From Pyrus communis (taxonomy: Eukaryota > Streptophyta > Magnoliopsida > Rosales > Rosaceae), in NCBI RefSeq assembly GCF_963583255.1, contig NC_084804.1, positions 17,860,723-17,924,722 of the forward strand: 64,000 nt of DNA, given 5' to 3'. Below are positions 13,400 to 21,525 of the stretch, in pieces. The position numbers and the translations under genes were made by a program. The notes under the pieces were generated by a model that saw only the letters and a program-made list of their open reading frames with translations, was not told where the DNA came from and did no database searches. The number at the start of each line of letters is the position of its first letter. Positions within the stretch are counted from its first letter, which is position 1.

Positions 13400-16300
13400 A
13401 TGGCCTCCTTCATTTCAAAGTTCTCTGATGAGATCAACAAGTGCAAGGATTTCGTCGACCGGAGCGCCGTCAAGACGCTACGATTTGAAGAAGACATGGC
13501 CACGACCCACCAAATTCTGGGTCCCCTTTTCAGAGACACAGTGCCGTCGTCTGTCACTAACCTGCTCAAGGAACAGTGCCTAACACCCCTGCTGCAGGGG
13601 TTCGACTGGTCGAAATGGACTCTGGCGCGGCCTCAGGGAGCCTGGCTGTCGACTACTGCGGCTTGGGCTGCCTGGGTCGACCGGATGAGCACATTCTTCT
13701 CCAAGGAATGGAAGGCTTTGGGTATTTATGATGCCATCATCCTGTCGACCATGGAGGTTGCCATGGATAAGGAGCTGCTTATGGCGGCCCTGAGTCTATG
13801 GTGTTCGGCCACCAACACCATGATCCTGCCTTTCGGCCCACTCGGCCCCACAATCCTTGACGTCTCGGCCATCCTTGGGACTTCCCCGACCGGCCTTCCT
13901 ATTGACGCTGCCCTTTCCGGATACCCTTCTCCTCTCGACCTGAAGGCACTATTCGACGAAAGGGCCGTCGAGACGCTAAGCCGGGACGACCGGGAGCCCT
14001 CAAGGGAAGAAGTTCAGAAGCTGCACAAGAATTTCTTCAACTATAACACGCTCATTCTTCACTTCGCCGGCCGAGGCGAAGAAGGTCTTAGGAAGGGAGA
14101 GCACGAGGCCTTCCTCTTCTACTGGTACAACAAATTCATCTGTTGTACCAGGTCAAATAAATGCCTGGTGGAGAATATGCCGGTGGCCCAGGCACTGGCT
14201 AATGGTCGCTTGCTGGCGCTCAGTCCAGCCATCCTTGCCAACCTCTACCGCTGCCTGGCCGAGGCGACCATTGGCAAGATCGACCCGCACCAGAACGGAC
14301 CCCTCTGGGTGTTCCAACTCTGGTTGCAGGTCTACTTCTCCACCCTTCGACCGGAGGTTCCTGCCTTCCAGCGAACGGCCGCCCTCGGCCTTCAACTGGC
14401 CTCTCGACCAGCGCCACCTCACCGGGCAGCCGAGGTTTTCAAACACTTCCTCAGCCTCGACGTCCTCTCGGATGACGAGTTCTTGGTGTGTCGGCGCCAG
14501 GAGTACCCATCCTCGCTTAGACTCCCTACGGCAGCATGGGCCGAATCTGAGGATGCGGGCATCCGCCAGCGCTGGGGGTCGTTTGTCTTGGCTCGCGACC
14601 TTCCTCTTGGTTGCGATGCTCGCCGAGCCAGCTGGGAGGTTTATCACCCTCATTTTCTCGCCCGGCAGCTCGGCTATCTTCAAGGCTGTCCAGTCCCCCT
14701 GCTCGCCTCTCGGTCGCTCCTAAGTCGGGGACGTCTTACTGGTTCCTCTGAAAGGGAATGCAAGACGTCAGACCAGGAGTTCCAGGAGAAGTGCAAGAAA
14801 TTTCGGCTTCGGCCGACGGTTCCTGAGTCTTTGGGAATTGACACCTTCGGGGATTGGTGGGAAGAATATACCGGAGACTTCTTCGGCGCCCCGGCCGAAG
14901 ATCTGGTAAAGAAAATCTTCGGCGATCGGCCCAGATCAGCATCCTCGACTCACCCTAAGGAGTCGGCCCAAGGTAGTATTTCCGTTTCTTTCCTCCTTTT
15001 GTTTTATTTCTCGTCCCTGTTATTAATTACTTTGCTCCAGGGGGTCGTGGGTCGAAGGCGGTCGAAGTAGTCGCTGCGGTGCCAAAGGCGAAGAAGCTAG
15101 TGCCCAAGAAGGCAATCCTTGTCACCGAGCGATCAGTGCCTTCCAAGCGCCCCCACCGAGAGGCCGAGCCTGCGGAGGAGACCCCTCGCCCTTCTAAACG
15201 TGTCAAGAAATTGGCGAAGAAGGGCGACCGGGAAATTCATGTCGTTCCTAGTGATACTACTGGGACGCCTGCTCCCGCCGGCTCTCCATCTGTGCCGGCA
15301 GCCGCGGCCTCCCCAACCTCGAATCCTCCAGCTGTTTCCCCGGCAGATCCAAACGCCGCACCCGCTCTAGCTTCGGAGTCGGTCGCGGCACCTGAGGCAC
15401 CCTTGTCTCCACCGGTCGTTTTGGAGGTATAATTCTGTTTTCACTTGCTTCCTTAGGTTTCTGATCGTAATGCTAACTGTTCTCTTTTTGTTCAGGATGT
15501 CGAGAGCGAGAGTGACGAAGTCCCGCTGCAACGCCGCCGTCGACCAGTCAACTCTCCTCCCGTCCATCCTCCTCCTGTAGTCGAGGTGACCGCTCGACCA
15601 CGTCCTACTGCGGCGGAACGTGGCAAGAGACCCATGGTCGATCCTGAGGCCACGGCTGAGTCACCGATCCACCCGCAGGACGAAGACCCTCCCATTCCTC
15701 CACAGGAAGTCTCTTCGGCCTTTGTAAGTATTGTTTCTTTTGTGTTTTGAGTTTTTTGTGACATTGTTTTTGAAACGATATTAAATGTCAGGTGCCTGAA
15801 CATTCATTTCACCGGCAATTTTACGCGCCGAGGGGCGTTGTCTATATTTCCTGGCCGCCGTCGTGGCCATCAAATGTAGATAAACTCCATCGGCCGCGTG
15901 AATTGCGTAGCGGTCTAAGGCACTGGGCTCGGCCATTAAGCTCCCTGGGTTCGAGCAATGACCCAGAGGGCATGGCCGAAGTCTCCTCTCAGCAGGTCTA
16001 AAACAATCCCCTTTTTCTTTATGCACCATATCACGCCTTACTTTCCCTCACATTTTCCTTTTATGCGCACAGCCATCGTGGGAAGTGGAACTTGACGCTC
16101 TGCTTCAAAGCACGACCGGGGAGGTCGGCTCCTCTGCAGCTCCGGCCGAATCGGCAGAAGACACGCCCGCCGAAGTCTTCGTGAAGCTGCACGAAGTCCT
16201 ATCTCTGACTGCTTCCCAAGCTCTCCGGAGCAAGGGCCTTGACTCTGTTGGGGAGTGTCTTAATGACCTTGCCAGCGGTGGTCACCTGAGCCCGGAGGGC

Positions 16301-16714
16301 ATCTCTTTCCTGACCGACCTCCTGGAGCGGACTCGGCAACACTTTCTTATCTTTGAGCGTGCCCTACAGGCCGAGGACGATTTGAAGGTGGCCAAGGTTG
16401 CGCATGAGGCTGGCCGAGTAGAGATGGAGGCTTTCAAAGCAAAGAAAGCAAAGCTGACCGAGTTTGATCTCCAGATCTCTGACCTCCAGCGTCAGATTTC
16501 TGACCTTCAACGTCAAAGGTCGGCTGCTGCTTCCGAGCTTGAGAAGGATTTCGAGGCTAACAAGTCTCGGCTGACGGCCTTCGCTGCCGGCGCACGGCGT
16601 ATCCAGCAACTGCAGTGCAACAAGAAAACGCGGCAGGCTGAGATAATTTTGAGCGAGGCGAAGTGGCTGGAGCTGAAAGCTGCCCTTGAGACTTACCTCC
16701 CCTCGACCCCTTAG
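13400..16714 (+). CDS. Antisense five-exon plant-mobile-domain (PMD) protein of the Tat element
   Basis: Exons 13400-14972, 15041-15426, 15496-15723, 15792-15995 and 16073-16714; all four introns are 68-77 nt, GT..AG, and phases join to 1011 codons (1010 residues). The ATG at 13400 (CCACAAATGGCC) is the first after the TATA box. Residues from about 60 to 450 resemble the plant mobile domain (Trp-rich start, then SLWCSATNTMILPFGPLGPT, DVSAILGTSPTGLPID and FHFAG-like blocks), known from MAIL1/MAIN proteins and from MULE and gypsy elements. Exon 2 has clustered basic residues (KRVKKLAKK) like a nuclear signal and a Pro/Ala-rich tail; exon 5 has a coiled coil with a doubled QISDLQR heptad. It ends 97 bp from the convergent pol gene. 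Its role for the element is unknown; interference with host silencing is only a thought. Confidence 0.9.
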
Positions 16715-16756
16715 GAGTTCATCATTGTATTTGTACTTGTAATGATTTTCTGTTAT

Positions 16757-16812
16757 CAATACAATGGTCGTTTTGCTATACAATGGTCGTCTTGCTCTCA
16801 ATACAATGGTCT
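16757..16812. repeat. Short repeat between the convergent PMD and pol ends
   Basis: ACAATGGTC occurs three times (about 16761, 16780 and 16803) in the spacer after the PMD stop, within the probable 3' untranslated regions of both converging genes. Confidence 0.7.
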
Positions 16813-19800
16813 TACTCTTGCATTTCCCATGTAATTGGATAGTACTTCTTTAAAAACTTTCCATTAATCGGTAATTTGTGAACTGAACCCGTCCGATCTC
16901 TTAGATGATATGCCCCCTTGCCGAGGACTTTGTGAATGATGAATGGCCCTTCCCAATTTGGCGACCACTTGCCAAATCTGGGGTCTTTTATTCCAACAGG
17001 CAACACAGTTTGCCAAACCAGTTCTCCCTCGCCGAACGTTTTTTGTCTTACACGCTGATTATATGCTCGCTCGGCAATTTTCTTTTGTGCTATCAACAAG
17101 TTACCCGCGTCGATTCGACTTTCTTCCAAGTCTTCTAACTCTTGTCGCATTGCTTGACTATATTCAATACTGCACAAATCATTCTGCTCAATTACTCGCA
17201 ACGAGCTTATACTCAATTCGACTGGTAACATAGCGTCGTGTCCATAAGTCAACGCGTAGGGAGTGGTTCCAGTAGCCGACCGGGGTGAAGTTCGGTATGC
17301 CCATAATGCTTCATTTAACTTCAAATGCCACAACCCTGGTTTCTCTTTTACCATTTTTTCAAGGATGCCGATCAACACTTTATTGCTTGCCTCGGCCTGC
17401 CCGTTTGCCTGTGGGTAATACGGCGTAGATTGCTCCAGTCGGATATTCAAACTTGCCGCGTATTCCCTAAACCTATCGGCCGTAAATATAGTGCCATTAT
17501 CAGTTATGATCGTTTCTGGCACGCCGAATCTGGTCACAATATTCTCTTCTACGAAGTTGCATACTTCTTTAGCAGTTAATTCGGCGTATGACCTTGCCTC
17601 GACCCACTTGGTGAAATAGTCAGTTGCTACCATTATCCACGCGTGTTTCGCTGCCCCTGATGATGGCGTGATTTTGCCAATTACGTCCATTGCCCAACCC
17701 CTGAACGGCCAAGGTTTAGTGACCGAGTGTAGTAATTCGGCCGGGGCTCTCTGTACAGGTCCATGAATTTGGCATGGGACGCATCTCCGTGCATATTCGA
17801 TACAATCTTTTAATATATTGGGCCAGAAATAACCGTGTCGTCGGAGCAACCAACGCATCTTTCGTCCGGACTGATGTGCCCCACAAATTCCTTCATGTAC
17901 CTCGGCCATTACTTGGGTGGCCTCTTGTGGGCCGAGGCACAATAGTAGTAACCCGTCCTCGCCCTTGCGGTATAACTCATTTTGGTACGACACGTAATTC
18001 GTGGCGTGGACCTTCGTTCTTCGGTCATGTTTCCCATTGGGGTTATCGAGGTATCGTAACATCGTCCTTCTCCAATCATCTGGTTCTACTTCGACAGCAC
18101 ATATTTCCACGGGATCTCCTCGTTCTAGTAAGGATGGGAGAGACATTACCCTTGTGCGTATTACGTGTGCGTGCTGGAGAGTTTGCCGATTAATCAAGGC
18201 TGGGTATGAGCGCAGACTTGTGACTGCAATTCGGCCTAGCTTGCCCCCCTTGAGTTGTGCTCCGGAGGCGATCTGGGCGAGTTCGTCGGCGTCTGTGTTG
18301 TGGATGCGTGAAATGTGTTCAAATGTGATCCGTTCGAACGACTCGGCCAGGTAGGTGGCGACCATGTGATAGGGCGCTAAAGTACAACTCATGCAACGAA
18401 ACAGGCCGTTTATCTGGTTAATCACCAGTTCGGAATCACCGAGGACGAGAACGCGGGAGGCCCGTAGATCGTGTAAAACGTGGAGGCCGATAATGAGGGC
18501 TTCATATTCGACCTGATTATTGGTGCAGCTGAAATCCAACTTGAGGGAAAAATACCATCGGCAGTGGTCAGGCGATTGAATTGCAATTCCCACACCCGCC
18601 GAGGTCGAAGTGCTGGAACCATCAAAATGCATAGTCCAATGACTATCGCGCGTGGTGATGAAACCTATATCGACGTTGTCTCCCTCAGAACCATAAGGAG
18701 AAGGGTGTTGGGCCAAGAAATCGGCGAGAGCTTGCCCCTTGACGGCCTTTTGGGGTACATACTGAAGACTGAACTCGGATAACGCGAGCGTCCATTTCCC
18801 GATTCGGCCTTTGACAATAGGCCGAGTGAGCATGTATCGAATTACGTCTGTTTGGGCGATGACCTGCGTTACTGATGGGAGCATGTAATGCCGAAGCTTG
18901 GACGCAGCAAAAAACAAAGCTAAGCACAGTTTTTCGACAGGGGAGTAATTGAGCTCTGGTGAATTCAGATTTCGGCTAAGATAAAAGATCGCTTGTTCAC
19001 GCCCTCCATTGTTGTCTTGAGCGAGGAGACAACCAATGGATTCAGTAGCTGCCGAAATGTATAATTTCAAGGGTTTGTTGCGACATGGTGGAACGAGCAC
19101 GGGTGGGGTTGAAAGAGCCACCTTGATTTGTGTAAATGCCATTTGATGTTCTTCGCGCCATTCAAATTTGTCGGTATCCTTAAGTTTCAAGAGCGTAGAG
19201 AATGCCTTCATCTTACCCGCCGAATTGGCGATGAAGCGACGGAGGAAATTTATCTGCCCGAGTAACGACTGGAGCTGCTTCTTTGTCGTTGGTGGTGGGG
19301 CGCTAATGATGGCGCGAGCTTTATTTTCGTCGACTTCGATACCGCGGTGGTGCACTAAAAATCCTAGGAAATTACCGGCCGAAACACCGAAAGCACACTT
19401 GGCCGGGTTCATCTTGAGCTTGTTCTTGCGCATGCGAAGGAACGCTTGCCTCAGGTCGTCCAGATGTGTTTGACGACGTTTGGATTTCACGACCACATCA
19501 TCGATATAAACTTCGACGATTGTACCGATTAAGTCGTGGAAGATCATATTCATGGCTCGTTGGTATGTGGCGCCGGCATTCTTGAGGCCGAAAGGCATGA
19601 CGACCCATTCATAAGTACCAAGTGCCCCCGGGCATCGGAAAGCCGTCTTGTGGACGTCAGCTTCGGCGATGAAAATCTGGTTATAACCCGCATGACCGTC
19701 CATAAAAGAGAGCAGTTCATGATTAGCTGCGGCATCAATTAATAAATCTGAAATCGGCATTGTATACTCGTCCTTGGGAGTAGCCAGATTTAGATTACGG

Positions 19801-20390
19801 AAATCGATGCAAATGCGAAGGGCACCGCTTTTCTTTAACACGGGGACGATATTGGCCAACCATTCGACATACCGTGCGGTCCTAATAAATCCGGCTTTCA
19901 GAAGCCGAACTAATTCTTCCTTAATGCCGAGCTGTACTTCGTTCGAAAATCGTCGAGGAGGCTGTCGAAAAGGTTTACACCCCTCCTTGATGCGTAGCTC
20001 ATGCTCTACAAGGTTTCGGTCGAGGCCGGGCATTTCATGATAGCTCCACGCAAAGCAATCTTTAAATTCGTGGAGTAACTTCCGTAGTTCGACCTTCATG
20101 GACGGTGGGAGTAACGCGCTAATAAACAATGTTCGAGGATCCTCGGCCGTGCCTACGTTAACTTCCTCCAACGGGTCCTTGACTTGAGGCCGATGGTCTT
20201 CGAGTTCGGCCGGCGCAGCCTGAACTTTATCGAAAGAAAGAACGGGGCCGTTATCTGCTTCGGCCAGAAATTCGATTAAATTGACGCCCGAGTGCGGTTG
20301 CTTGGTAATGGCGTACCAATGGGCCAGCAGACGTTCCATTGTAGATGAAACCGCGGCCTGACGCCTTTCTTGCGTGGTGTGCTCAATCAT
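16812..20390 (-). CDS. Tat reverse transcriptase, dual RNase H and integrase
   Basis: 1192 codons, intact. Residues about 110-340 form the reverse transcriptase, with ICIDFRNLNLATPKDEYTMP, MPFGLKNAGATYQR and the catalytic YIDDVVVKSK near residue 293. A first RNase H (about 440-560) has lost the usual first Asp (KLYISAATES). A second, archaeal-type RNase H (about 580-720) keeps its acidic residues (MHFDGSS, NQVEYEAL, LGDSELV, NTDADELA). Integrase follows, with an HHCC finger (HEGICGAH, CVPCQIH) near 815-850, then the core with Asp in WAMDVIG, Asp in IITDNGT and Glu in GQAEAS, and a C-terminal domain (GPFIIHKVLGKGAYHL). The frame starts with an ATG that overlaps the end of the protease frame by 8 nt (ATGATTGA). 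It copies and inserts the element. Confidence 0.95.
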   Translation of the reverse strand: MIEHTTQERRQAAVSSTMERLLAHWYAITKQPHSGVNLIEFLAEADNGPVLSFDKVQAAPAELEDHRPQVKDPLEEVNVGTAEDPRTLFISALLPPSMKVELRKLLHEFKDCFAWSYHEMPGLDRNLVEHELRIKEGCKPFRQPPRRFSNEVQLGIKEELVRLLKAGFIRTARYVEWLANIVPVLKKSGALRICIDFRNLNLATPKDEYTMPISDLLIDAAANHELLSFMDGHAGYNQIFIAEADVHKTAFRCPGALGTYEWVVMPFGLKNAGATYQRAMNMIFHDLIGTIVEVYIDDVVVKSKRRQTHLDDLRQAFLRMRKNKLKMNPAKCAFGVSAGNFLGFLVHHRGIEVDENKARAIISAPPPTTKKQLQSLLGQINFLRRFIANSAGKMKAFSTLLKLKDTDKFEWREEHQMAFTQIKVALSTPPVLVPPCRNKPLKLYISAATESIGCLLAQDNNGGREQAIFYLSRNLNSPELNYSPVEKLCLALFFAASKLRHYMLPSVTQVIAQTDVIRYMLTRPIVKGRIGKWTLALSEFSLQYVPQKAVKGQALADFLAQHPSPYGSEGDNVDIGFITTRDSHWTMHFDGSSTSTSAGVGIAIQSPDHCRWYFSLKLDFSCTNNQVEYEALIIGLHVLHDLRASRVLVLGDSELVINQINGLFRCMSCTLAPYHMVATYLAESFERITFEHISRIHNTDADELAQIASGAQLKGGKLGRIAVTSLRSYPALINRQTLQHAHVIRTRVMSLPSLLERGDPVEICAVEVEPDDWRRTMLRYLDNPNGKHDRRTKVHATNYVSYQNELYRKGEDGLLLLCLGPQEATQVMAEVHEGICGAHQSGRKMRWLLRRHGYFWPNILKDCIEYARRCVPCQIHGPVQRAPAELLHSVTKPWPFRGWAMDVIGKITPSSGAAKHAWIMVATDYFTKWVEARSYAELTAKEVCNFVEENIVTRFGVPETIITDNGTIFTADRFREYAASLNIRLEQSTPYYPQANGQAEASNKVLIGILEKMVKEKPGLWHLKLNEALWAYRTSPRSATGTTPYALTYGHDAMLPVELSISSLRVIEQNDLCSIEYSQAMRQELEDLEESRIDAGNLLIAQKKIAERAYNQRVRQKTFGEGELVWQTVLPVGIKDPRFGKWSPNWEGPFIIHKVLGKGAYHLRDRTGSVHKLPINGKFLKKYYPITWEMQE

Positions 20391-21525
20391 CGGCGTTGGT
20401 GACTAGATCTGCCAAGCCAAGTCTCGCCGAATCCTGTTGGACAGTCTCGGCGCCGACCTCAATTACTTTCTGTACCGAAATTCTCGTCGGCCGCCCATCC
20501 TCGTTAAGGCCTTGGAGGGTGATGTAGCCGACGTGATCATCGTAATAGCGAGCCTGAATCATGTTGGTTTCAAATGGCTGGTTATCGGCTGGGTGGACCA
20601 CGACCGATTTGCCATCCCAAAAGATGAGGACTTGGTAGAGTGATGACGGAATGCAACTGGTTTGGTGGATCCAGTCGCGACCAAGTAATGCGTTATAATC
20701 GGTCTTGGAATCAATGACAAAGAAAGCTGTCATATGTTGACGACCGGCAATGCTAACTTCCAACGGAAGTACGCCTTTGGTCTGAGACTTGTCACCGACG
20801 AAGCTGCTCATAGTAATCCCTGACGGAATGAGTTCACTATCAGAACGGCGTAAAGCCTTCATGACGGAGATTGGCATAATGTTGACTGTGGCGCCGCAGT
20901 CGACGAACACCTTAGAAATGGGGAATCCTTCGATATGAGCCGTGACATACAACGGCTTCAGGTGTTGGAGATTAACCGAAGGGGAGCGGGGAAATAGCTC
21001 GGCCAAAGCTGCCGTAAGGTTGTCCCCGCTTTGGTTTTCTCTATCGTCGTCGTTTGCGACGAAGTCTACTTGCGTTGCTTCCTCGGTAACTACGTCCCCG
21101 TCCAAGAAATTCGACTGGTGGGTACCTGGCTGGAATTCGGCTGGTAGGACGTGGACCATACTGATCTCCATATGTTCGAGGACCGAGGGACCCATTGGCT
21201 CGTGGTCATCGTCGTCTGCAGAACTAGCCTCAGTAGTAGTTGGCGGAACATCCTGAATTAAACTTTTGAGTTCCTCGGTAAGAGCCGGTATCTGAGAAGT
21301 AGGAACCAAATCGAATGTGGGTGGGCGATTTCCTTCGACAATGTTGACTGCCGAAGATTCATGTTGATCCTTGGTTACACGGGCTCGTTCTTCATAGGCA
21401 ATACGGGCGTTCCTCGTGTCTAGATACGTATCCAACCGTGCTATCCGTTGTTCCTCGTCGGCCGTGAGCCGAAAAGCGATACAGCCGAGAAAACTTCGAA
21501 ATGATAACGTAAATGCTGGAGGTCT
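20383..21525 (-). CDS. Tat protease region, in a frame of its own
   Basis: The frame is open from 21525 (after a TGA at 21528-21526) to the stop at 20383 and has no ATG near its start, so it is probably read by frameshift from gag or was cut off by a 1-nt change. The gag frame and this frame overlap from 21441 to 21525; the join that looks best is near 21475, where gag-like sequence passes into RLTADEEQRIARLDTYLDT. The aspartic protease core sits in the middle: VFVDCGATVNIMP, in which the usual D-S/T-G triad is DCG, followed by the flap-like region and NALLGRDWIHQTSCIPS. It would cut the polyprotein. The frame is shifted -1 against gag, and pol is +1 against it, so gag and pol share a register. 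Confidence 0.88.
   Translation of the reverse strand, partial: RPPAFTLSFRSFLGCIAFRLTADEEQRIARLDTYLDTRNARIAYEERARVTKDQHESSAVNIVEGNRPPTFDLVPTSQIPALTEELKSLIQDVPPTTTEASSADDDDHEPMGPSVLEHMEISMVHVLPAEFQPGTHQSNFLDGDVVTEEATQVDFVANDDDRENQSGDNLTAALAELFPRSPSVNLQHLKPLYVTAHIEGFPISKVFVDCGATVNIMPISVMKALRRSDSELIPSGITMSSFVGDKSQTKGVLPLEVSIAGRQHMTAFFVIDSKTDYNALLGRDWIHQTSCIPSSLYQVLIFWDGKSVVVHPADNQPFETNMIQARYYDDHVGYITLQGLNEDGRPTRISVQKVIEVGAETVQQDSARLGLADLVTNADD

Noticed and set aside
14153..14723. Long frames on both strands inside the PMD exon (14153-14683 -, 14202-14723 +)
   Set aside because: Shadows of a GC-rich real exon; Arg/Ser/Pro-rich without any domain.
13283..15070. Single 595-residue frame starting at 13283 and running through to 15070
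   Set aside because: 13283 is TTG, not ATG, and the last 98 nt run into an intron. The real start is the ATG at 13400 and the exon ends at 14972.
15079..15432. Independent small gene at 15079-15432 with a GTG start
   Set aside because: It is exon 2 of the PMD gene; reading frame and phase join exactly to exon 1.
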